Shown here: in pieces, positions 1-7,488 of the stretch
Layout: every line of letters starts with the position of its first letter
Position numbering within the stretch: the first letter of the stretch is position 1
Assembly (NCBI GenBank): GCA_964529035.1
Contig: CAZGUG010000024.1
Location: 1-28,632, forward strand
Length of the DNA stretch: 28,632 nt
Reading direction: 5' to 3'
Origin: CAZGUG01 sp964529035
Lineage (GTDB): Bacteria; Bacillota; Clostridia; Ch29
Notes under the pieces: generated by a model
The model's input: only the letters and a program-made list of their open reading frames with translations
What the model was told of the DNA's origin: nothing
Database searches by the model: none
Translations under genes and position numbers: made by a program

Positions 1-3000
1 ACGCTTACGTCCACCCTGCCCTCGTCGGGGTAGGAAGGTGTCTCGGCCACAAGCATGTTGTAGCTGCCCCAGCTTACACCGGCTGCTTCCCTGCCGCCGA
101 AATATACCGCAGGCAGCCTGTCCGGTACCCCGTCGTCGTCGGTATCCACGCGCCGGAAGTCGCCGCCCCGGATTATCACCGAATCGCCGCCGGCGGTGCT
201 GCCCCAGTCCGGTTCTATGCTTGTTATGAACGGGTCGCTGTCGGGTATCCTGTAGGTGAAACCACCGTCCTCCGAGTAAATGTAAAACCCGCCGTCGTAG
301 TTGACCACCGTTACGTCAACGTCCTCGCTGTGCGCACCGGGTGTTCTGATAAAATACTGCGGTGTTGTGGCCAGTATCCTGTCACCGGCGCCGCTGACCG
401 ATACGTTTGCCGCTTCATAGCCGCCAAAGAACACCCTCGCGCCTTCCCTGAAGTCGCTGCCTTCTATGGTAACCACGGTACCGCCGGCCACCGAGCCTTC
501 GGTGGGGTCTATACCGGTTATTACCGGGCTGCTGTCCGGGATAAGGTAATCAAAACCGTCTTCCAGCGTATAGGTGGCGGTATCCGGGTTTATTACGGTT
601 ACGTCCTTTAAGCCCTTCAAAAGGCCCGGCGGTATTGTTATTTTTATGGTGTATTCGTCCAAAACATAGGTCCTTCTGCCGTCCTCTTCAAAGATTATTT
701 CACCTTCTTCGTCCACCTGGATTGCACCGTTTTCATCCAGCACGTAATCGTTTATATCTACACCGTCAAGCAGCACCCTTGTGCCCAGCTTTCTGTGCAA
801 CAGCTCGGATTCCGGTTCTGCAACGCGAAAGTCCTGCCCCATTATTAGTGCCTGAATCCCCGCACCGCCAAAGTCGGGCGCTATCCAGTCGATGACCGGT
901 GAGCTGCTTATCCGTGTATAGTAAAACCCGTCCAAAAGCGTGTACATCGACCCGTCTTCGTTTATTACCTGGACCGGCCTGTACCCTTCAACGCCGGGGG
1001 GAGTTATTATCTCTATCACGTCGCCGGTGTTTTTTACGCTCAAAACCTCGGCGGCGGCACCGTCAATGGTTACCGTAAGCCTGATATAGCCGGAGTCGTA
1101 GTCAAAGTTTTTACCGTATATGGTTACGGGAGTACCCCCGTTTATCGTGCCGGTGTCGGGTTCTATCCCGGTTATTACCGGCATTTCATCCGGGTCGCGG
1201 TCGGGGTCCTTGAACTCGAACATATTGGGTATGGTCCTGGTGCCCAAATCAGGGTTTGTTACCGTTACGTCGGCATAACCCGGGCCGGCGGGCTGGTCAC
1301 CGGGAATTTTTGTCCGGATGACGGTGCCCAGCGTGTACTTGTCGCCGTCCAGCCTGTTTCCCTCGTCGTCGTAAACTTCCACGTAATGGTCGCTGTCCGG
1401 AAGGTTGGGGTCTATTGTCTTGGTTCCTATGTTTATCACCGGGTATTTGGTCACTTCCTGCATTTCGCCGTATACTGCTTCCTGCACGGTGAGTACCTGG
1501 AACCTTTCACCCACAATGGTGATATATATGTCCTGGTCACAGGGCCCCCTTTCGGGGGTAATACCGGTAATCTCCGGGTGAGTCCTGGAAGGCGTGTATG
1601 TAAAGGCGTTTACCCGTGTGTATTCTTCGGTTCTTCTCAGCTGCTCCGCACCGCCCTTGGTGATTATGGTCTCGGTATTCATCACCAGGTCCATGGTCTC
1701 GGGTACCTGCGGGTCAAGGGTTATTACCGGGGTCTTGGCCGTCAGCATGTCGCCGGTGTGCGCAATGGTGGGGACACCGGTGATTTCAGCAATTTCCCCG
1801 ATGGTAAGCTTAATCTTCCTGGTTATTTCAACAGCTTGGTCATTGTAGGTACCGTCGAAGGTCAAAATAAACTCGCTGTTAAGGCTGTCGTAGTAGGAGC
1901 CCGTCAGCCGGTCCACTACCACCCCGGTTATGTTAATGGTACCTATGTTCCTGCCGCCTATAGTAATTTCCCTCCCTTCGGTTTCGGTGGCCCGGTCCGG
2001 CACAACCGACAGTACCATAAGAAAGTTTCCTGCCTGCAGGTAGGTGAAAGTAAAGGGTACGTCGTATTCGCTGGTTTCATTGGCGTTCTTGATTACCACG
2101 TCCCTGGAACCGGGGGTGCCCGGCGGCGTTACCGCCTGCAGGCCTATAACCTCGCCGGTTTCGTCCTGTATTACCTGCACATCGGTGGCGGGCACGCCGC
2201 CTATGTAAACATGCATATCGTCCGAAAAACCGCAGTAACCGTCAGCCCCGTACATTCTTATAACGGTGCCGCCGCCTACCGGGCCTGTATTGGGTTCAAG
2301 GCCCGTAACCTCGATATCGGTCAGCCTTTCCACCACCAGTATGCATTCCAGCAGCGTACCCTGTATCGCTTCGTCGGGGTTTGTGGTGGTCCCGCTGCCG
2401 GCGTCCCGGGTAACCCGTACGTTGCCAACGCCCGGTGCGGAACGGGGCATAACCTTATCCACCGTAATTAAGCCTTCGTTTTCTATTATCGCTTCCCGGT
2501 CCGAACCCGGCGGCCCTATTGTGTACTCGGTACCGGCTACAAACAGTTTTTTCAGGTCTTGGGAAAAACCAGAACCGGTTATTCTCAGGGATTCGCCGCG
2601 GTAAACCTTGCTTTTGTTGACACCGGTCACATAGGGCTGGACGGTGACCTCAAAGGTTTCGGTGCCGGATTCCTGCAAATCCGAATTTGTCACCTTTATG
2701 CTCTTTAGGCCCTCGGAAAAAACCACATCCGACATACCGGGCTGCCATTCTATGAATATGAGGCCGGGATCCCAGTAGGAAGGTTCGATAATCCTGCCGT
2801 TTATCGTAACAGTGGGGGTATTGAAATTGCTGCCGTATATTTCGTATCTTTGAATCTCGTCACCTGCTACGCTGGTTTCGGCGGTAAGCCAGATCCAGCC
2901 TATTGAAGGGGGAGGGTCGTCCGCCCGTACCGCAGGGCCGGGGACAGCTGCGGACAGCATAATGATCGCCGCGATTGTTAATGCCAGAACTTTTTTGACC

Positions 3001-3002
3001 AT
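1..3002 (-). CDS. Secreted multi-IPT/TIG repeat surface protein (partial, C-terminus off the left edge)
   Basis: The frame is open from an ATG at 3000-3002 to the left edge, about 1000 codons, with no stop. GGGAGG lies just upstream of the ATG. The product starts MVKKVLALTIAAIIMLSAA and has a probable Sec cleavage after AVRA near residue 29. After that come repeated immunoglobulin-like IPT/TIG units, each opening with a motif such as ITGIEPDTGTINGG or ITGIDPTEGSVAGG followed by a glycine-rich turn and xVxIxGxxF. Clear openings lie near residues 123, 229, 476, 607, 702, 827 and 924. Known IPT/TIG modules are extracellular adhesive or structural folds; no catalytic domain is visible. The true C-terminus, and so any SLH or sortase anchor, lies outside the window. 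The gene follows the FN3/SLH gene but is separated from it by repeats, a terminator and its own candidate sigma-D promoter. The family call is firm; the role in adhesion or the cell envelope is inferred. Confidence 0.88.
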   Translation of the reverse strand, partial: MVKKVLALTIAAIIMLSAAVPGPAVRADDPPPSIGWIWLTAETSVAGDEIQRYEIYGSNFNTPTVTINGRIIEPSYWDPGLIFIEWQPGMSDVVFSEGLKSIKVTNSDLQESGTETFEVTVQPYVTGVNKSKVYRGESLRITGSGFSQDLKKLFVAGTEYTIGPPGSDREAIIENEGLITVDKVMPRSAPGVGNVRVTRDAGSGTTTNPDEAIQGTLLECILVVERLTDIEVTGLEPNTGPVGGGTVIRMYGADGYCGFSDDMHVYIGGVPATDVQVIQDETGEVIGLQAVTPPGTPGSRDVVIKNANETSEYDVPFTFTYLQAGNFLMVLSVVPDRATETEGREITIGGRNIGTINITGVVVDRLTGSYYDSLNSEFILTFDGTYNDQAVEITRKIKLTIGEIAEITGVPTIAHTGDMLTAKTPVITLDPQVPETMDLVMNTETIITKGGAEQLRRTEEYTRVNAFTYTPSRTHPEITGITPERGPCDQDIYITIVGERFQVLTVQEAVYGEMQEVTKYPVINIGTKTIDPNLPDSDHYVEVYDDEGNRLDGDKYTLGTVIRTKIPGDQPAGPGYADVTVTNPDLGTRTIPNMFEFKDPDRDPDEMPVITGIEPDTGTINGGTPVTIYGKNFDYDSGYIRLTVTIDGAAAEVLSVKNTGDVIEIITPPGVEGYRPVQVINEDGSMYTLLDGFYYTRISSSPVIDWIAPDFGGAGIQALIMGQDFRVAEPESELLHRKLGTRVLLDGVDINDYVLDENGAIQVDEEGEIIFEEDGRRTYVLDEYTIKITIPPGLLKGLKDVTVINPDTATYTLEDGFDYLIPDSSPVITGIDPTEGSVAGGTVVTIEGSDFREGARVFFGGYEAANVSVSGAGDRILATTPQYFIRTPGAHSEDVDVTVVNYDGGFYIYSEDGGFTYRIPDSDPFITSIEPDWGSTAGGDSVIIRGGDFRRVDTDDDGVPDRLPAVYFGGREAAGVSWGSYNMLVAETPSYPDEGRVDVS

Positions 3003-3051
3003 GTTTTGTTCCTCCCTGTCCCGTTTTTGGGCATAAAAACCCTTATATATT

Positions 3052-3079
3052 TTATCGGTATGCCGCTTTGCGAAGTTTA
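3052..3079 (-). promoter_or_regulatory. Candidate sigma-D (sigma-28) promoter of the IPT/TIG gene
   Basis: On the minus strand TAAA (3079-3076) is followed after 16 bases by ACCGATAA (3059-3052). This matches the sigma-28 consensus TAAA-N15/16-GCCGATAA at all but one base. The predicted start near 3045 leaves a leader of about 43 bases before the ATG at 3002. The leader contains a short AU-rich hairpin (GTTTTT/AAAAAC, 3040-3023) just ahead of the ribosome binding site. Sigma-28 normally drives flagellar, chemotaxis and autolysin genes, so co-expression with motility is inferred. Confidence 0.6.
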
Positions 3080-3093
3080 TATAAAACGGGAAT

Positions 3094-3119
3094 AAAAAAA
3101 AATGGCGGGGTTCCCCGCC
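3094..3119 (-). terminator. Intrinsic terminator downstream of the FN3/SLH gene
   Basis: On the minus strand GGCGGG and CCCGCC flank a GAAC loop, then A and nine T residues. This is a strong GC stem with a U tract. It lies about 180 bases past the FN3/SLH stop codon and upstream of the sigma-D-like promoter, so it most simply ends the kinase/FN3 transcript and insulates the IPT/TIG gene. Confidence 0.75.
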
Positions 3120-3125
3120 TATTAT

Positions 3126-3155
3126 ATTAGAATTACAGATAAAATTGTTTGTCAA
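3126..3155 (-). promoter_or_regulatory. Sigma-A-like promoter immediately before the terminator hairpin
   Basis: A perfect TTGACA (3155-3150) is separated by 18 bases from TCTAAT (3131-3126) on the minus strand. Initiation would fall at the base of the terminator stem at 3119, so a transcript would begin with the hairpin. It could be a leader-hairpin promoter or a chance match. Confidence 0.35.
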
Positions 3156-3249
3156 CCAAATACAGGGGCTCCTTTTGAACTCCTATATTATGACACAATA
3201 ATACATCATTCGGCTTAAAATTTCAAGATAAACTTTTTGAAAAATTAGA

Positions 3250-3271
3250 AAACATCGGGGACGGTTCTTTT
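3250..3271 (+). repeat. RAYT-associated short repeat, copy A (shortened)
   Basis: Contains CGGGGACGGTTCTTTT after AAACAT. It is a truncated first unit lying head to tail with the full copy at 3272. The core GGGACGGTTCTTTT recurs six more times in the window. Confidence 0.85.
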
Positions 3272-3300
3272 CAAACACCGGGGACGGTTCTTTTTGTTTC
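3272..3300 (+). repeat. RAYT-associated short repeat, copy B
   Basis: A full 29-base unit that starts CAAACACC, has the core GGGACGGTTCTTTTTG and ends TTTC. It differs by one base from the copy at 23853-23881. Its edge overlaps the TGA stop of the FN3/SLH gene (3299-3301). Confidence 0.9.
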
Positions 3301-5215
3301 AAAATTCCAGAAGCCTGTAAAATATAACCGCCGCTTCCGCCAGCGTGGCATTTCTTTCAGGATAAAGCTCCCCGTCTCCATAACCTATTATAATGCCCAT
3401 ATTTGCCAGCGTGTCGAAATTTGCGGTTAGTCCCACCGCCTCCGCCGCCAGCTTTGACAGGCCCGCCCGCGTAAGCGGAAGGTCGCCGCAGTCATCCGTC
3501 AGACCCTCCGTGGTATCGGTATTTCCCCCCAACAGGGACTTAAAGAGCCGGTATGTGACATAAGAATCCGGCAAAACGGCAAAGTCCCCGGGCACAAGCA
3601 GACCCCGGGCCAAAACGCTGTCCAGCTCCTTTTCCGCCCAGTGTCCTTCAAAACCCGAGTAGGGACTTTCGTATACTGTTACTGCATACGTCCCCGGGCA
3701 GCCAACAGGAAACATAACTCCTTTTGAAGTAATCTCGACCCCTTGGTAGCGGCATAATACCCGGCCACTCCAGGAGCCTATGAAGCCTATCCTGCCCGCA
3801 TTTCCTACCCCTTCCTCCGGCAGCGGAACATAGGCGGATACAGGAACCGTTGCGGGAAGACCGCTGAAATCGAATGACAGGACATCGGATACCAGCTGGA
3901 AGCCCGGGCGGGTAGACACATAATTCAACAAATCCGGACAGCCGCTCCCGCTTCCTATTGAAACCAGTACCGGGCCGCCGCCTGTGTATTCACCGCACCG
4001 GGAAGTTTCAAGGCAGAGATTAGCAGAACCTGTAACAATTATAATATCCCTTTGTGAATTCACCGCTTCCAATATCAGTTGTTCTTCCAGGTTAATGTTC
4101 CCGGTAGTATTTTGTTTTCCCGGGAAATAATTTGTCGTATCCACAATAATACTATCGTCTTCATGTCGGATAACGGGATACTGCTGTATGTCCCGTTTGA
4201 CCGTTCGCCTTCTTTTCGAAGAAACAGGCGGCGGGGTGCTCACCTGCAAAACGGCGTTGCGCTGACTTTCGTTCAGGCCGTCATGGGCGGTAATACAGAA
4301 GGAATACCCGGTACCGGGGGTAAGGTCAGTTATATAGGCAAAGGTCTGCGAAGTGGATGCATAGAGCTCATCGTCCATATAGACATAATATTCTTCAGTA
4401 TCTTCACTGGCCGACGGCTCCCATACCAGCTTCAGCCCGGTGCCGCTTATATCCTCCGCCGACAGCGCGCCCGGAGGATGGGGCGGGGTGGTGTCCAGTG
4501 TAAAGCTTGTTTCCCGGCAGTCGTAATTGTACATTCTGTCATAGGGGTATACACGGATGGTATACTCCCCGTCTTCAAAGGCCGAAAGGCTTTCAATCTC
4601 CAGTTCCCACGTCGAATAGTTTGTGCCGGTATTCCGGGAGGCCAGGTAATAATCTTCCGGGCACCCGACTTGTTCAAAGGCCGAAAAATCCGGCTTCAGG
4701 TAGTTCCCCATGCTATCGGTTATATGCAGCACCACCTTCAATACGGTACCGTCACTATCCGAAGCGGTACCGGTAATCTTGTCCAGCGCGTTAAGCCTCT
4801 GCCCCTGAAGCGGATGTATGATGCTTGCAACGGCGTTTCCGTAGGAGCCGGATTCGCTTACGGTGGTTACTGTTATCTCGTTGGAAAAGGGCCCTTCGCC
4901 GGCATCGTTAACAGCGCTTACCTTGAAGGTGTACGTGGTACCCGGGCTTAGATGTGTTACGTCGCACCTGGTTGTCGGTATTACGGTATTTTTAAGATAA
5001 TTTCCGTCCCTGTAGACGTTGTAGTATTTGATGCCGTTGATTCCGGAAGACGGATGCACCCAACCGAAACGCACCGTTTCACTTGTTACGTTTAGAAGCT
5101 CAAGGTTCCGGGGCGCACCCGGCAGCGGGGGATTGTCGGCGTATACAGGAAATGTTGAGACAAGCAGTATAAATATCAGGGCCGTGCCGGTGGCTGTCGG
5201 TTTGATTTTTTTCAT
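3299..5215 (-). CDS. Secreted FN3-repeat protein with C-terminal S-layer homology region
   Basis: 638 residues from the ATG at 5213-5215. This start was chosen because GGAGGTGA lies five to six bases upstream and the product then begins with a clean signal peptide (MKKIKPTATGTALIFILLVS, cleavage near YADN at 25-28). Fibronectin type III domains lie at about 32-119 and 244-327, separated by an Ig/Big-like module (128-240). A central region of unknown fold contains five cysteines. The C-terminus (about 521-638) has S-layer homology features: GHWAEKELDSVLARGLL, and later GYGDGELYPERNATLAEAAV. SLH domains bind pyruvylated secondary cell-wall polymer, so the protein is probably cell-surface anchored. 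It lies 49 bases after the kinase gene with no obvious promoter and is probably co-transcribed. The ligand is unknown. Confidence 0.85.
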   Translation of the reverse strand: MKKIKPTATGTALIFILLVSTFPVYADNPPLPGAPRNLELLNVTSETVRFGWVHPSSGINGIKYYNVYRDGNYLKNTVIPTTRCDVTHLSPGTTYTFKVSAVNDAGEGPFSNEITVTTVSESGSYGNAVASIIHPLQGQRLNALDKITGTASDSDGTVLKVVLHITDSMGNYLKPDFSAFEQVGCPEDYYLASRNTGTNYSTWELEIESLSAFEDGEYTIRVYPYDRMYNYDCRETSFTLDTTPPHPPGALSAEDISGTGLKLVWEPSASEDTEEYYVYMDDELYASTSQTFAYITDLTPGTGYSFCITAHDGLNESQRNAVLQVSTPPPVSSKRRRTVKRDIQQYPVIRHEDDSIIVDTTNYFPGKQNTTGNINLEEQLILEAVNSQRDIIIVTGSANLCLETSRCGEYTGGGPVLVSIGSGSGCPDLLNYVSTRPGFQLVSDVLSFDFSGLPATVPVSAYVPLPEEGVGNAGRIGFIGSWSGRVLCRYQGVEITSKGVMFPVGCPGTYAVTVYESPYSGFEGHWAEKELDSVLARGLLVPGDFAVLPDSYVTYRLFKSLLGGNTDTTEGLTDDCGDLPLTRAGLSKLAAEAVGLTANFDTLANMGIIIGYGDGELYPERNATLAEAAVIFYRLLEF

Positions 5216-5264
5216 GTTATTCACCTCCAGACCGTTATTACGTCGCAACCCGGAGATGCCTCAT

Positions 5265-7448
5265 TTACTCAGGCATTTTGCCTGACTGCCTGTTATTAAG
5301 CAGGCGCTGCACTTCATGCAGCATACTGCTTAAATCCTGTGTTTCTGAAACAAAACGTACATTATCACCGTATGTTTTGTCGCTGTCTTTTCCCATTATC
5401 ATAATAGCCGTATCCGGCCATTTTTTTCTTATAGCCTCAATATCTTCTGCCTTGTTTTCCGAGGCCAGGCATATGATTATACAGGGATAACAGCGATCCG
5501 CCAAAGATGCGGCATCTTCAATGCAATTTACAGAAACGGTACTAACCCTCGCTGCCTTGAGTGCCCGTTCAGTGGGATATCGCACCATTCTGTCACCGAT
5601 AGCAACTACAACTTGAGCCCTTAATTCGCCTTCTTGGTTCGCGGTTATTGCGGGTATTCTTATTGTGAATTGGGCCCCGCCTTCTGCAGCGTTGGCTGCT
5701 GTTATTTGCCCCTGGTGATTATGGATAATTGCCCGGACCACCGGCAGGCCAAGCCCCGTTCCATGTTTTTTGGCAGAATAAAAGGGCTGAAATATTCTTT
5801 CGAAAGCTTCGGGGGGTATACCCGGACCATCGTCCCTTATCGTCAGGATTATTTCATTATCGGCTTCGTTCAGGGTTATCAGCACATTCCCCCCGTCCCC
5901 TGCCGCTTCCACTGCATTTCGTGCCAGGTTCATGACTGCCTGTGTCAGCTGCCCCGGATCCGCCAGAACGGGTGATACGGCCTTGGCTGCAAGCTCCACC
6001 TCCACGCCCTTACCCGACGCCTCACTTGTAAGCAAAGGCAGAAGTTCATTCATAAGGCTCTCCACATCCACAGGCTCGGAAGACATCTGCGCCGGTTTAC
6101 CCAACAGCAGAAACTCGCTTAACAGCCGGGTAACCCTGTCTATTTCCCGCAGGATCAGGTCTGTATAACCCCTTACCTGCTCGGGTTCACGTTTGACACT
6201 CATAAGCTGAAGCAGTCCCCTGGCGGCACTTAACGGGTTTCTCATCTCATGGGCTAACGCCCCTACCATCATCGCGGTTGTCTCAAACCTTTCCGCCTGA
6301 CGGACTGCCTCCTGCCATCGGTAATAGTCAGACCGGTCCTCTAGGACGATTACCCAGCCTTTGATATCATCATCTTCTTTCAAGGGACATATCTGCCAGT
6401 CAACCAGTTTTTGTTCGGAAAGTCCTGTCATTGAATCCATACAGCCGTTTACCCGGTTTTCAGGTCCTGCCTTGATGAACGGAAGCCACGGCCCTGCAGC
6501 AACGTCTATCCGCCTTCCCAGCAAATCGGCCTGTCCGGCTTCCAGTATCTTTTCACCGGCTTTATTGACATATATGATTGTCCGATAAACGTCAACAAGC
6601 AGTATACCGCTTCCGATGGCGCCCAATACCTGGGATGTTTTACGCTGCAAAAGCTTGAACACATGGTCGATTTCGATTACCAGGGCACATTCCTGGGCCA
6701 TAAGGTGCAGGAAATATTCGGCCTGGGCAGTGTCTTGGGCCCCCAAAACTCCGATATAGGCTTTTGTTGTACCGTTACAAATCTCAACCCCAATGGCCGA
6801 ATTACCCTTTCCTTCTAGATACCTGTTGACAGCCGTGTCGTCCCCTTTTACCAAAAGGGTAGGGCCTGTTTCATCATAAATCCTTATCCAGCTGCCCTGC
6901 GCTTCCAACATGATAACCAGGGAACTGAGTATTATGTCAAAGGAACGTGTTAATGCTTCACTGTCTCCCTTAAATATTGAAAGAATATTGTAGTTTATCT
7001 TTCTAATTGCTGATAATCCGAAAGTCTTTATTCCGCCTTCAAAGCCCTCGTTCAGTGCCAGGTAAAAGCTTGAAAACAGTTTTTTTGCTGTGTCGGTCCT
7101 CTGTTTTAACGGGGTGAGATCATGGTTTTCCCCACAGCAGCTGCAGTTTATGGCAATTACATGGGAAGCCTTGCCCAGGGGCGTTACAACGACACTTTTA
7201 CCTTTGCCTGTAATCATTTCCAGCTGCTGGCCATTGTACTTTGCCGAAATCTCATCCAATTCCGCCTGGGTAAGCCCGGCACAATACTTGCTGCACAAAG
7301 GGCACAAAACAGGTATTTTCATACATCCGTCGTCTGTGCCATGGAAAATGAATAAGAAATCCAGACCCAGTCCCTTTGCGGTGCTCTCCAGAAAGCTTAT
7401 CCACCGTTCGGATTCAAATATACTTTTATCAAAGCCTCTGTCTTTCAT
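5265..7448 (-). CDS. Soluble hybrid sensor histidine kinase with PAS domain and degenerate receiver
   Basis: 727 residues with no transmembrane segment, so cytosolic. The N-terminus (1-160) is unfamiliar and has clustered cysteines at 42, 49, 52, 56, 102, 104 and 105, a candidate metal, Fe-S or redox sensor. A GAF-like region (about 165-265) and a PAS domain (about 270-375) follow. The H-box LAHEMRNPL has the phospho-accepting His400. The ATPase part has the N-box NLARNAVEAA (507-516), DDGPGIP (539-545) and GTGLGL (563-568). The last ~115 residues resemble a receiver, but the strand that should carry the phospho-acceptor Asp reads CIIICLAS. GGGGGAAG precedes the ATG. The gene is 40 bases downstream of the KaiC-like gene, in the same direction. 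Domain layout resembles KinA-type sporulation kinases, but the target is not proven; the Spo0F-like regulator at 9438 is the obvious candidate. Confidence 0.88.
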   Translation of the reverse strand: MKDRGFDKSIFESERWISFLESTAKGLGLDFLFIFHGTDDGCMKIPVLCPLCSKYCAGLTQAELDEISAKYNGQQLEMITGKGKSVVVTPLGKASHVIAINCSCCGENHDLTPLKQRTDTAKKLFSSFYLALNEGFEGGIKTFGLSAIRKINYNILSIFKGDSEALTRSFDIILSSLVIMLEAQGSWIRIYDETGPTLLVKGDDTAVNRYLEGKGNSAIGVEICNGTTKAYIGVLGAQDTAQAEYFLHLMAQECALVIEIDHVFKLLQRKTSQVLGAIGSGILLVDVYRTIIYVNKAGEKILEAGQADLLGRRIDVAAGPWLPFIKAGPENRVNGCMDSMTGLSEQKLVDWQICPLKEDDDIKGWVIVLEDRSDYYRWQEAVRQAERFETTAMMVGALAHEMRNPLSAARGLLQLMSVKREPEQVRGYTDLILREIDRVTRLLSEFLLLGKPAQMSSEPVDVESLMNELLPLLTSEASGKGVEVELAAKAVSPVLADPGQLTQAVMNLARNAVEAAGDGGNVLITLNEADNEIILTIRDDGPGIPPEAFERIFQPFYSAKKHGTGLGLPVVRAIIHNHQGQITAANAAEGGAQFTIRIPAITANQEGELRAQVVVAIGDRMVRYPTERALKAARVSTVSVNCIEDAASLADRCYPCIIICLASENKAEDIEAIRKKWPDTAIMIMGKDSDKTYGDNVRFVSETQDLSSMLHEVQRLLNNRQSGKMPE
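5269..5285 (-). other. Perfect 7-bp inverted repeat at the end of the kinase gene
   Basis: TCAGGCA and TGCCTGA with a three-base spacer encode the last residues (SGKMPE) of the kinase, just before its TAA. No U tract follows, so it is not a normal intrinsic terminator. It might stabilise or process the mRNA between the kinase and the FN3/SLH gene. Confidence 0.4.
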
Positions 7449-7488
7449 AGGCTTCCCCCTTTGTAACCGTACACAGCATGCTTTTTAT

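Noticed and set aside
1386..2471. A 361-codon plus-strand open frame and several shorter ones across 38-2604
   Set aside because: They lie antisense to the IPT/TIG gene, have low-complexity Gly/Tyr/Val-rich products with no domain, and no ribosome binding sites. They are shadows of a GC-rich gene.
3023..3090. Possible c-di-GMP (GEMM) riboswitch because of GCAAAGC and paired segments upstream of the IPT/TIG gene
   Set aside because: The other conserved GEMM parts (such as the GGGCAAACC block and tetraloop receptor) are missing, and the segment is explained better as a sigma-D promoter plus a short leader hairpin.
4079..4951. A 290-codon plus-strand open frame
   Set aside because: Antisense to the FN3/SLH gene, which has a signal peptide, recognisable domains and a good ribosome binding site.
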